This document shows positions 52,309-60,365 of a stretch of DNA of 64,000 bases, in pieces. The DNA is from JAKACA01 sp050008715 (lineage in GTDB: Bacteria; Actinomycetota; Acidimicrobiia; Acidimicrobiales; Bog-793), in NCBI GenBank assembly GCA_050008715.1, contig JBEKMC010000005.1, positions 6,381 to 70,380 of the forward strand, read 5' to 3'. Position numbers and translations under genes: made by a program. The notes under the pieces were generated by a model. That model did not search any database. It saw only the letters and a program-made list of their open reading frames with translations, and was not told where the DNA came from. Positions within the stretch are counted from its first letter, which is position 1. Every line of letters starts with the position of its first letter.

Positions 52309-54026
52309 GACTGGGCGCGTACGTAGCTCCCGGGCGCCGGCTCGATGGGCGGATGCTCCTTGCTGCCGAGCTCTCGCGGAGCCGCCACCTTGGGCCCACC
52401 CTGCCTGCCGATCCACTCGGTCCAGTCCTCCCACCACGTGCCATCTCGCAGCTGGGCCGATGCCTTCCACTCCTGCGGATCGGCCGGGTGGGCGTCGTTC
52501 GTCCAGTGCTTCGCTTTCGGGCTGGGTGGGTTGACGATTCCGGCGATGTGGCCGGACGTGCTGAGCACGAACCTGTTGTGACCGCCGAGCAGCTGCGTGG
52601 TCTTATAGCCAGAGACCCAAGGGACGATGTGGTCGTCGACCGCCGACAGGACGTAGGTGTCGACCTCGACCTTGCCGGGGTCGAGCTTCAGACCGCCGAC
52701 TACGAACTCTCCCCGGGCGAACTCATTGTGGAGGTAACACGACCGCAGGTACTCCGAGTGCATCTTGGCCGGCATCCGTGTGCTGTCCTTGTTCCACACG
52801 AGCAGGTCGAAAGCCGGCGGCTTCTTGCCGAGCAGCCAGTTGTTCTCGACGTACTGGAACACCAGGTCGTTGGCACGTAGCGCGTCGAAGGTGTGTGCCA
52901 TCTTGTCGGAATCGAGAAAGCCTTGCTTGGCCATCTGCTTCTCGAGACCGGCGATGGTGGCCTCATCAGTGAAGACGCCGAGTTTGCCGGGAACGGTGAA
53001 GTCGGTGTGCGTGTTCAGGAACGTGGCTGACTTGATCGAGCGATCGCCGATCGCTGCTTCGTAGGCCAGGCCGATCGCGGTGAGCGTCCCACCGAGACAG
53101 ACGGACAGAGTGTTGACCTCCGGTGCGCCGGTGATCTCGCGGACGACCCGGACGGCGTCCAAGGGCCCCTGCCGCAGGTAGTCCTCGAAACCCAGGTCAC
53201 GCATCGTCGCATCCGGATTGCGGTAGCTGATGGCGAAGCAGGTGTGACCGTGCTGGACTGCCCACTCGATCAGGCTCTTCCCGGGCGCAAGATCCATGAT
53301 GTAGTACTTGTTGATCCACGGCGGGCAGAAGAGCAGCGGCACGGCGTGCACTCGCTTGACCTGCGGCTCGTACTGGATCAGCTCGATCAGGTCGCTCCGG
53401 TAGACGACGGCCCCGGGGGTAGCGGCCATGTTGACGCCGACCTCGAAACCGGAGGCGTCGACTTGCGACGGCCAACCGCCGTTGTGACGAAGGTCGTCCA
53501 ACATGTTCTTCGCACCCCGGACCACGCTCTTGCCACCGGTGTCGAAGGCCTGCCGGATCGCAGCCGGGTTGCCGGGCAGGGTGTTGGAGGGCGCCAAGGC
53601 ATCGAGGATGAACTTCGCCGCGAACCGTGCCTTGGTGTCCTGTTCGGGCTCCAGCCCGGCCGCGTCCAGCAGTTCGTTGACCAGCTGACAGCCCAGCAGG
53701 TATTGCTGTGCCATCAGGAAGTACAGGGGGTTGTGGGCGAAGGCGGGGTCGGCGAAGCGTTTGTCGCCAGGCGAGGGAGAGATGGGACCGGCCTGCTCGC
53801 CGCCCACAGCTCCAACCGCTGTTGCGCCGAGTGCTGCAGCCAGGCCGATCGTCAGCCGGGCGTTGGCGGCGAGAGCACCGGCCGGGTTTCTGATCAGCGC
53901 GGCACCGGCGGCGGCGAGTGACCGCAAGAACGAGACCGGGTCGGCGGCCATCATCGGATCTTCCGACACGCCGAGCCGGTCGAGAATTGACGGCTCTTCT
54001 GACTCGGGACTCTGGGCTGGATTCAT
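52305..54026 (-). CDS. phaC: Poly(3-hydroxyalkanoate) synthase, class I type
   Basis: Synthase of 573 aa polymerising (R)-3-hydroxyacyl-CoA. Catalytic Cys310 in NTLSVCLGG, with Asp465 in VDDHIVPW and His493 in SGHIAGIVNPP. The lipase-like box has Ser in the place of the first Gly of the usual GxCxGG. FCPPWINKYYIMDLAPGKS and WNKDSTRMPAKMHS are diagnostic. Start at ATG 54026 follows GGAAGGAC. The PhaC N-domain begins after residue 85. It is coupled to the downstream hydrolase. Confidence 0.92.
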   Translation of the reverse strand: MNPAQSPESEEPSILDRLGVSEDPMMAADPVSFLRSLAAAGAALIRNPAGALAANARLTIGLAAALGATAVGAVGGEQAGPISPSPGDKRFADPAFAHNPLYFLMAQQYLLGCQLVNELLDAAGLEPEQDTKARFAAKFILDALAPSNTLPGNPAAIRQAFDTGGKSVVRGAKNMLDDLRHNGGWPSQVDASGFEVGVNMAATPGAVVYRSDLIELIQYEPQVKRVHAVPLLFCPPWINKYYIMDLAPGKSLIEWAVQHGHTCFAISYRNPDATMRDLGFEDYLRQGPLDAVRVVREITGAPEVNTLSVCLGGTLTAIGLAYEAAIGDRSIKSATFLNTHTDFTVPGKLGVFTDEATIAGLEKQMAKQGFLDSDKMAHTFDALRANDLVFQYVENNWLLGKKPPAFDLLVWNKDSTRMPAKMHSEYLRSCYLHNEFARGEFVVGGLKLDPGKVEVDTYVLSAVDDHIVPWVSGYKTTQLLGGHNRFVLSTSGHIAGIVNPPSPKAKHWTNDAHPADPQEWKASAQLRDGTWWEDWTEWIGRQGGPKVAAPRELGSKEHPPIEPAPGSYVRAQS

Positions 54027-54085
54027 GGTGTCCTTCCTCGGCGGTCTGTGAGCGAGGCAAGTCAATGCCCCACCAGCGGGTGGGT

Positions 54086-54448
54086 TCAGGATTCTTGGTT
54101 GGCCTCGACATAGCTCCGGTAGACAGCGAGCAGCGCACGCCCTTGGGCCTCGGTGAGGCGTCGGTCGGCACGAATCGCCCGCTCGGTCGCCTCCTCATCC
54201 GGATTCTCGGCGTCACTGATCAGTCCGGCTTGCTGCAACAATGTCTCTGCGGACACGTTCAACGCGTCGGCGATCGACTTGAGCACTCGGACGGACGGCT
54301 CGTGCAGCCCGCGTTCGAGTTGGCTCAAATAGGGGTTGGAGACTTCCGTCAGCGCCGACAGCTGGCGCAGCGACAGATTGGCCATCTGCCGCTGCACCCG
54401 AATGAACTCTCCCAGCATGCGCCGGGGATCGTTCTCTTTAGCTGTCAT
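54086..54448 (-). CDS. XRE-family helix-turn-helix regulator of the PHA cluster
   Basis: DNA-binding protein of 120 aa. The HTH is MANLSLRQLSALTEVSNPYLSQLERG, followed by PSVRVLKSIADALNVS. The C-terminal half is helical and acidic (EEATERAIRADRRLTEAQGRALL). It lies between the phasin gene and phaC on the same strand. It could sense granules or phasin, like PhaR, and may act at the inverted repeat before the phasin gene; this is inferred. Confidence 0.82.
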   Translation of the reverse strand: MTAKENDPRRMLGEFIRVQRQMANLSLRQLSALTEVSNPYLSQLERGLHEPSVRVLKSIADALNVSAETLLQQAGLISDAENPDEEATERAIRADRRLTEAQGRALLAVYRSYVEANQES

Positions 54449-54488
54449 GAGCGCTTACGCCTGACTTGTGGCCGAACCCGGGCGTAGC

Positions 54489-54797
54489 TCAGGCCGACTT
54501 CGCGGCTACCAGTACCTTCGCGAGCTGCAAGGCGTAGTCGCGCTGCGAGTTCAGCAGGTCGGCGGCGACGTCGAACGTGAACTTGGTTGCGGCTTCCATG
54601 CCGGGAATGGCGGAGATGCCGGGAATGGCGGGCAGATCGGGGACGGGAAGAACCGAAACGGCCTTGACCCAGGTCTGAATGGCGTCGACCGACATCTTCT
54701 GACCCTGCTGGACGGTGGACACCAACTGCTCGCGGATCTTCTCGGCGAAATCGGGCATCTCGGTCGTGGGTGTGGTCTTCGTGGTCGCTGTAACCAT
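54489..54797 (-). CDS. Phasin-like granule protein
   Basis: Protein of 102 aa. Amphipathic helices such as DFAEKIREQLVSTVQQGQKM and DVAADLLNSQRDYALQLAKVL flank a short Pro/Ala/Gly linker. This helical, Ala-rich pattern with QRDYA is phasin-like and would coat PHA granules. It is the first gene of the minus-strand PHA run (phasin, XRE, phaC, hydrolase, SDR) and has a strong predicted promoter. Confidence 0.75.
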   Translation of the reverse strand: MVTATTKTTPTTEMPDFAEKIREQLVSTVQQGQKMSVDAIQTWVKAVSVLPVPDLPAIPGISAIPGMEAATKFTFDVAADLLNSQRDYALQLAKVLVAAKSA

Positions 54798-54849
54798 GGT
54801 GACTCCTTAGAGGTCTTCGAAAGTGCTCGGGGTTCCCGGCACAGTGCAC

Positions 54850-54881
54850 AGCATACACACCAGGTGCTTGATATGTCAAGC
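54850..54881 (-). promoter_or_regulatory. Predicted phasin promoter with a perfect inverted repeat over the -35
   Basis: On the minus strand, TTGACA (54879-54874) and TATGCT (54855-54850) with an 18-nt spacer, about 50 nt before the phasin ATG. GCTTGA-TATG-TCAAGC at 54866-54881 is a perfect repeat that includes the -35, a good site for the XRE or TetR regulator. Confidence 0.65.
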
Positions 54882-54949
54882 GACGGGTGGAGAAGAGCAA
54901 ACCGGTCGGCGGTGAATCGATTCCTGCGACACTCGGCTGAACGACGGTG

Positions 54950-55537
54950 CTAGACGATGATCCCGGTCAGCACCAGATCGACGATGTACTCGAGGACTTC
55001 GTCATTCAAGGGCTCCTTCGTCAGCAGGAATCGTAGGTACAGCGGTCCGACCAACGTCTCTATCGTCAGGAAGCGGTCTACGCCAGAACGCAGCTCCCGG
55101 CGATGCTCAGCTCGATCGAGGATGGCAGATGCACGCGTGAAGCGCTCGTTCCAGTACTTGTCACGCCCCGCGTCGGAGTTCGGGAGATCGATTCTCAACG
55201 CCATGCGCACCATATTCTCCCCGAGCGGAGTGCCGAGGAACCCTGCGATGGCACGGAGCAAGGCGAGCAGGTCCTCGCGCAGGGATCCCGTGTCGGGAGT
55301 CGGGATCTCCAGCTGTGCAACGCTGAGCAGCGCGTCGATCGCGAGGTCGGCCTTGGTCCCCCAGCGCCGGTAGATGGACGACTCGTGCACTTCGGCACGT
55401 TCGGCAACCTCTTTGATCGAGAGCGTGTCGAATCCGCTTTCGGAAAGGACGTCGATCGTGGCCCCGAGCACCGATGTCCGCACCCGGGCGCTCCTACCCC
55501 CGGTCCGGCGAACCCGTGGAGGATCGTCGTCGACCAT
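54950..55537 (-). CDS. TetR family transcriptional regulator
   Basis: Regulator of 195 aa. The N-terminal HTH is FDTLSIKEVAERAEVHESSIYRRWGTKADL. The C-terminal ligand domain is all-helical and has the typical end FLTIETLVGPLYLRFLLTKEPL. It lies upstream of the PHA run on the same strand and is divergent from the HxlR gene. It could control either side; nothing proves which. Confidence 0.85.
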   Translation of the reverse strand: MVDDDPPRVRRTGGRSARVRTSVLGATIDVLSESGFDTLSIKEVAERAEVHESSIYRRWGTKADLAIDALLSVAQLEIPTPDTGSLREDLLALLRAIAGFLGTPLGENMVRMALRIDLPNSDAGRDKYWNERFTRASAILDRAEHRRELRSGVDRFLTIETLVGPLYLRFLLTKEPLNDEVLEYIVDLVLTGIIV

Positions 55538-55678
55538 ACCGGAAGTTATACCGAGACTCCCTCGTACGGGGTCGGCTGGGTATGCTAAGGCGAACCCACT
55601 CGCGTTAACAGGACGGTGAGGAAGGCCAGGCGGTCGCGACGTCACGGCGTCTCCTCGGATCTCAGGAGGACAACTTTG

Positions 55679-55744
55679 ATGCTCCTATTCCCATCGACCT
55701 CGGCGCGATGGCATGGGCTGTCTTCGTCTGCCAGATCTTTATGA
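55679..55744 (+). CDS. 21-codon leader ORF upstream of the HxlR gene
   Basis: ATG preceded at nine bases by a full AGGAGG. The short peptide MLLFPSTSARWHGLSSSARS ends with a TGA that overlaps the ATG of the HxlR gene (ATGA). The HxlR gene has no other good ribosome binding site, so its translation may depend on this leader. An alternative is a frameshifted N-terminus, but the peptide does not resemble HxlR N-termini. Confidence 0.45.
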   Translation: MLLFPSTSARWHGLSSSARSL

Positions 55745-56094
55745 CCGTCGAGTGGAGACGGCAGTTTGCCTTCGTCGGGCTGATCGGTGGGCGCTGGACG
55801 CTGATGTTGCTGGCCGAGTTGGCAGCTGGCGGTCGTCGCTATCAGGATCTTCACGACGGCTTGGATGGCATCTCGCACAAGGTGCTCACCGATACGCTGC
55901 GGCGCGCTGAGCGCGACGGTCTCATCATGAGGCATCTCGACTCCGGACGGACGGACACTGCAAACGTCTATGAGCTCACCGATCTCGGCCGATCGCTCGA
56001 AGAACCTCTCGCCGCGCTCGGGCGGTGGGTTGAGGTCAACTGGAACCAGGTCGAAGCAGCTCAGAGCAGTTGGGCCGACCGAGCTCAGAGCTGA
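55741..56094 (+). CDS. HxlR family transcriptional regulator
   Basis: Winged-helix regulator of 117 aa. GLIGGRWTLMLLAELAAGGRRYQDLHDGLDGISHKVLTDTLRRAERDGLI (given in part) is the HxlR pattern. The N-terminal Cys usual in redox-sensing members is absent from this start. ATG 55741 overlaps the leader ORF stop; in-frame ATG 55708 is possible. It may regulate the exporter region downstream. Confidence 0.82.
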   Translation: MTVEWRRQFAFVGLIGGRWTLMLLAELAAGGRRYQDLHDGLDGISHKVLTDTLRRAERDGLIMRHLDSGRTDTANVYELTDLGRSLEEPLAALGRWVEVNWNQVEAAQSSWADRAQS

Positions 56095-56250
56095 TCGAAG
56101 GCCGGCTGACGCTGGAACTGCTGACAGGCACTTCCAGGTGCCTCAGCTTTCGTTGAAGTGCGATTTGACCTGGTGTTAAAGTTCGCTCTGACACGACGGG
56201 TAGTCCCGTAGCTGTGTTGGATTCTGCCTGAACCACCTGGCAGCCTCCGG

Positions 56251-56277
56251 GAGCGTTGCTCCGGACCTCGGTAGCGC
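56251..56277 (+). repeat. 27-nt leader element, copy C
   Basis: Identical over 27 nt to copy B at 44919-44945. It lies in the 287-bp gap after the HxlR gene, 104 nt before the truncated hydrolase start and ahead of the second exporter. The gap also contains an imperfect CAGGCACTT...AGGTGCCT repeat near 56125. Confidence 0.8.
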
Positions 56278-56381
56278 TGGCTTGGCAGATCGATCCACGA
56301 GACGCCTGGTTCGCACAGGACGACCGCCCCACGGTCTATCGCCCGCACGGGCTCGGCGCCTCCTCAGCTACGGGAACGCCA

Positions 56382-56650
56382 TGACATCGACCGTCTCGAT
56401 CACACGAGCATCGTCCGCTTGGGCGATCTTCAACGACCAGTCCTTCTCCTTCGAAACGCTCCGTGCCCTTGGCTACGCCCCATACGGTGGCGCCGACATC
56501 GGCGAAGTCACGAGCACGGCGAGCCGGATTCCCGACGGTGACAAGACCGCCTGGTACTCCGAGTGGCGGGCGCGCAACGCCAGGTGTGGCATCGCGGTTC
56601 AGGTCATGAGCGAAGGTACTTGGAAACCAACGGCAGGAACGATGCCATGA
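56382..56650 (+). pseudogene. 5' fragment of an alpha/beta hydrolase gene, abutting the exporter start
   Basis: Eighty-nine residues. WAIFNDQSFSFETLRALGYA, PYGGADIGEVTSTASRIPDGD and WYSEWRARNA match the N-terminal cap of large alpha/beta hydrolases of the FrsA/dihydropseudooxynicotine hydrolase type. The similarity stops near 56580 and the ORF ends 70 nt later. The Ser-His-Asp part is absent. The TGA overlaps the exporter ATG (ATGA), so a deletion seems to have joined the hydrolase 5' end to the exporter and left translational coupling. Confidence 0.6.
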
Positions 56651-58257
56651 CGGCGATTCTCGACAACCCGCCCGCACCCGTTGCTGCGTCCGCCGAGCGA
56701 AAGTGGTGGGCGCTCGGTGCCCTCGCGCTGGCCGGGTTGGCGGTCGGTGTGGATGGCACCGTCCTGAGCGTGGCCCTGCCCACGCTCTCCAGGGCGTTGC
56801 ATGCGTCGGAGTCCGATCTCCAGTGGTTCTCGTCGGGCTATTTCCTCGTGCTGGCCGCGGCGATGCTGCCTGCCGGCCTTCTCGGCGACCGTTTCGGTCG
56901 CAAGAAGGTCCTCCTCATCTCCCTGGCGCTCTTCGGGGCCGGATCCGCTGGATGTGCCTATTCGACGTCGGTGGGGGAGTTCATGGCTGCCCGGGTGCTC
57001 GTTGGGCTAGGCGGCGCCGGGCTCATCGTCATGGCCTTTTCAGTTCTCACGGTGCTGTTCAGCAAGGGGGAGCGGCCGATGGCCGTGGGGGTCCTGTCGG
57101 GGGCGAGCTTCGTGGCCTTCCCGATCGGCCCCATCCTCGGTGGGTGGCTGCTGACGAACTACTGGTGGGGCTGGGTGTTCGTGATCAATATTCCGGTCGT
57201 CCTCGTGGGCTTGGTTGCTGTCGTCGCCGCGGTGCCGGAATCCCGCGCCTCGAAACACCCGGGCTTGGACCTCGTCGGAGTGCTGTCCTCGGCCGCCGGG
57301 CTGGTCATCTTGACCTATGGCCTCATCAAAGCGGGCCAGGAGGGCTGGGGCAATGTCCACGCGCTCGCCATGATGATCTGTGGAGTTGCGTTGTTGGTGG
57401 GTTTCTTCGCCTGGGAGCGCCGGCTGACCCACCGGCCCGGCGGTCAGCCACTGATCGATTTGACGCTCTTCTCCTCGGCTTCATTCACCTGGGGGGTCAT
57501 CCTCGCCGTGCTCCCGCTCCTCGCCATGCTCGGGATCCTGTTCACCATGCCGCAGTACTTCCAGGGCGTGCTCGGCACCAACGCCATGGGCTCGGGCGTG
57601 AGACTGCTGCCCCTCGTCGCCGGACTTATTGTCGGAGCGCTACCGGCGGCCAGGGTCGTGCGCCTGGTAGGTGCCAAAGTGGCCGTCGCCGCCGGGTTCG
57701 CCCTGCTGGCGGTCGGGCTCTTCCTCGGCTCCACCATGAGTGTCGGTTCGAGCGGCGTCTTTGTTGCGCTGTGGATGGGGGTCGCCGGACTGGGGACCGG
57801 CATCGCCATGGCCACGGCCATGTCCGCCGCCCTGGTCGAGCTGTCGGAGGAGAAGAGTGGCGTGGGCGCAGCGGTCATGCAGGCGGTCAACAAGACCGGA
57901 GGCCCGCTCGGCATCGCCATCCTCGGCAGTGTCCTCAGCGCCGGCTACCTGGCCCGCCTCGACTTGGCGGGGCTCCCGGCGGCCGCTGTGGCCGCTGTTC
58001 GCCAAAGCGTCTTCGGCGGCGTGGCAGTCGCCCGAAAGCTCCACTCGCCATCGCTACTTACCTCGGTGCAGCGAGCCTTCGTGCACGGGATGGACATGGC
58101 ACTCCTCGTCTCAGCCGGGATAGCCCTCACCGGTGTTGTCCTCACCGTGCTCTTCCTGCCTCAGACGAATGCCTCGAGGCAGCCGCTCAACGCTGGAGTG
58201 GACACCCAGGGCCGAGGAGTCGACGACCGGCCGATGACCACAGACCGGGTTGCGTGA
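56647..58257 (+). CDS. DHA2-type (14-helix) MFS exporter
   Basis: Exporter of 536 aa, EmrB/QacA group. GVDGTVLSVALPTLSRALHAS is motif D1, GLLGDRFGRKKVLL is motif A, and FPIGPILGGWLLTNYWWGWVF is motif C. About 14 helices. ATG 56647 has AGGA before it and overlaps the stop of the hydrolase remnant. It is related to but distinct from the exporter at 45113-46723. Both are preceded by the same 27-nt element. Confidence 0.9.
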   Translation: MTAILDNPPAPVAASAERKWWALGALALAGLAVGVDGTVLSVALPTLSRALHASESDLQWFSSGYFLVLAAAMLPAGLLGDRFGRKKVLLISLALFGAGSAGCAYSTSVGEFMAARVLVGLGGAGLIVMAFSVLTVLFSKGERPMAVGVLSGASFVAFPIGPILGGWLLTNYWWGWVFVINIPVVLVGLVAVVAAVPESRASKHPGLDLVGVLSSAAGLVILTYGLIKAGQEGWGNVHALAMMICGVALLVGFFAWERRLTHRPGGQPLIDLTLFSSASFTWGVILAVLPLLAMLGILFTMPQYFQGVLGTNAMGSGVRLLPLVAGLIVGALPAARVVRLVGAKVAVAAGFALLAVGLFLGSTMSVGSSGVFVALWMGVAGLGTGIAMATAMSAALVELSEEKSGVGAAVMQAVNKTGGPLGIAILGSVLSAGYLARLDLAGLPAAAVAAVRQSVFGGVAVARKLHSPSLLTSVQRAFVHGMDMALLVSAGIALTGVVLTVLFLPQTNASRQPLNAGVDTQGRGVDDRPMTTDRVA

Positions 58258-58477
58258 GTGCGTCGTGGGCGTAGACCCGGGCGACGTTTTCCTTGGCTCT
58301 CCGGAGTGGGGGGCACGCGCTGCTCGCGCCTTGGAGCAGAACGCACCGGTCACATCGTTGTGGCGGACGCCGCTGATCACATTCCCCGACCATGCACCGT
58401 TCCGATGGGCTCTCCGTTTCCCTGCGCGGTGTGCTCCGGTCGTTGAACGCCGCGCCGATGACAACGATTTCTGAGGA

Positions 58478-60238
58478 GTGAAGCAGATGACGAAGATGAC
58501 AGAAAGAGCGCAGACGGGGCAGCCGCGCAGCCGGCGGGACGCGACGGCGGGAGGGGGGCCTCCGGTCAACGGTGATCACTTCGCTGGCGACATGCGCGGC
58601 TCGATCGAACGGGCATTCCTCCGGGCCGGCGGTTTGGGCAGAGAGGCGGTGCGCCGCCGTCCGATCATCGGGATCTGTTCGAGTTGGAGCGAGCTGAATC
58701 CTTGCAACATGGGACTTCGTGACCTGGCCGAGTCGGTGAAGAGCGGAGTCACCGCGGCAGGGGGAACCGCGGTCGTGTTCCCGACCATCTCGTTGGCCGA
58801 GAACTTCATCGTGCCCACCACGATGCTGTTGCGGAACCTGATGGCGATGGACGTCGAGGAGATGATCCGGTGCAGCCCCATCGACGGTGTGGTCCTGCTG
58901 TCCGGTTGCGACAAGACGGTGCCGGCGCAGTTGATGGGTGCGGCCAGCGCCGGCAAACCGGCCATCATGCTGACAGCAGGTCCTCGCAGCTGCGGTCAGT
59001 TCCAGGGACGCGCTGTCGTCACCTCGGACGTCTGGACGCTCGGGCCCGATCGCATCATGGGCCGCATCGACGACGACGAGTGGGACGAGCTCGAAGCCGT
59101 CTTCGCCCCAACGGTCGGGGTCTGCAATGTCATGGGTACCGCCACCACCATGGCGGTTGCCACCGAGGTCCTCGGCATGGCGTTGCCGGGCTCAGCCGTT
59201 GTGCCGGCCGTCGAATCCCGCCGGAGCGACCTGGCCGAGCGCACCGGCGTCCGTGCGGTGGAGTTGGCCCGTGCCGGCATTCGCCCCGAGTCGGTGATGA
59301 CGCAGAGCGCCTTCGACAACGCCCTGTGCGTGTTGGCGGCCACAGGTGGTTCGACCAACGAGTTGATCCACCTCGAGGCGATCGCCGGTCGGCTCGGCAT
59401 ATCCCTCGGACTCGATCGGTTTGCCGGCATCGGCGAGATGACCCCCCAGGTGCTCGGCGTCCGCCCATCTGGCGCCTTCTCGCTCGAGGATTTCGACCAT
59501 GCCGGCGGTGTCCCTGCTCTGTTGGCCGTGCTGGAGCCTCTGCTGGACCGAGCCTCGGTCCTGGGCGATGGCAGGACGGTGGCTGAGGTCTCTGCCGCCG
59601 TGCGCTCCGCCAAGCCACGACCCAATCCCTGCCTCCGCTCCCTCGAGGATCCCTTCCAGCCCGAAAGTGGACTCGTCGTGCTGCGCGGCTCCCTTGCTCC
59701 GAGAGGTGCAGTCTTCAAGCGGTCGGCTGCACCACGTGCCTTGTGGACCCACCGCGGTCCGGCTGTCGTCTTCGACTACCACACGGCACAGACGCGGGCT
59801 CAAGACCCCGACCTCCACGCCTCGCCCGACAGCGTCATCGTGTTGCGCCACGCCGGACCCGTCGGGGCACCCGGCATGCCGGAGGTCGATTTCGTCCCCA
59901 TCCCAGCGGTACTTCGCAAAGCGGGCATCGCGGAGCTCGTATGCGTCACCGACGGACGAATGAGCGGAACCGAGGGAGGCGCCACCGCATTGCACGTCAC
60001 CCCCGAGGCGGCCGTCGGCGGTCCGATCGGACTCGTCCGTGACGGCGATGAGATCGTGCTCGACGCCACGACCGGCAGACTGGATCTGCTGGTCGAAGAC
60101 CGAGAGCTCGCCCGTCGGGCCACCGAAGCCCGCCCCGACGCTTCGGGAGCCCGCCGAGGCTACGAGCGGCTCTACCTCGACCACGTTCTGCAAGCCGACC
60201 AAGGATGCGACTTCGACTTCCTGGTGGACCGCGCCTAA
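58478..60238 (+). CDS. IlvD/Edd family dehydratase
   Basis: Iron-sulfur dehydratase of 586 aa, acting on dihydroxy-acids or sugar acids such as gluconate-type substrates. Cluster ligands are Cys76 (SELNPCN), Cys144 (SGCDKTVPAQ) and Cys216 (GVCNVMGTA). TGGSTNELIHLEAIAGR and CVTDGRMSGTEGGA are also family motifs. True IlvD usually has GGNGR-type features; this one is closer to the sugar-acid branch. A 220-bp gap with no gene precedes it. Confidence 0.87.
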   Translation: MKQMTKMTERAQTGQPRSRRDATAGGGPPVNGDHFAGDMRGSIERAFLRAGGLGREAVRRRPIIGICSSWSELNPCNMGLRDLAESVKSGVTAAGGTAVVFPTISLAENFIVPTTMLLRNLMAMDVEEMIRCSPIDGVVLLSGCDKTVPAQLMGAASAGKPAIMLTAGPRSCGQFQGRAVVTSDVWTLGPDRIMGRIDDDEWDELEAVFAPTVGVCNVMGTATTMAVATEVLGMALPGSAVVPAVESRRSDLAERTGVRAVELARAGIRPESVMTQSAFDNALCVLAATGGSTNELIHLEAIAGRLGISLGLDRFAGIGEMTPQVLGVRPSGAFSLEDFDHAGGVPALLAVLEPLLDRASVLGDGRTVAEVSAAVRSAKPRPNPCLRSLEDPFQPESGLVVLRGSLAPRGAVFKRSAAPRALWTHRGPAVVFDYHTAQTRAQDPDLHASPDSVIVLRHAGPVGAPGMPEVDFVPIPAVLRKAGIAELVCVTDGRMSGTEGGATALHVTPEAAVGGPIGLVRDGDEIVLDATTGRLDLLVEDRELARRATEARPDASGARRGYERLYLDHVLQADQGCDFDFLVDRA

Positions 60239-60365
60239 GAAGGCGTCGTGATCCAATCGGGCCGACGCTTTCCATGGCGATGCTCGTCGCTTCGAAAGCC
60301 GTTTCGTTCGGGTGGCGCAACATTTTACTGGCGGGCCAGTCTTGGAGAGAGCGTAGGTTCGGTTC

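Noticed and set aside
56703..58274. Plus-strand frame of 523 codons inside the second exporter gene
   Set aside because: Same reason: shifted frame of a clear MFS exporter.
58258..58477. Possible small gene of 74 codons before the dehydratase gene
   Set aside because: No ribosome binding site and no recognisable pattern; treated as an intergenic region.
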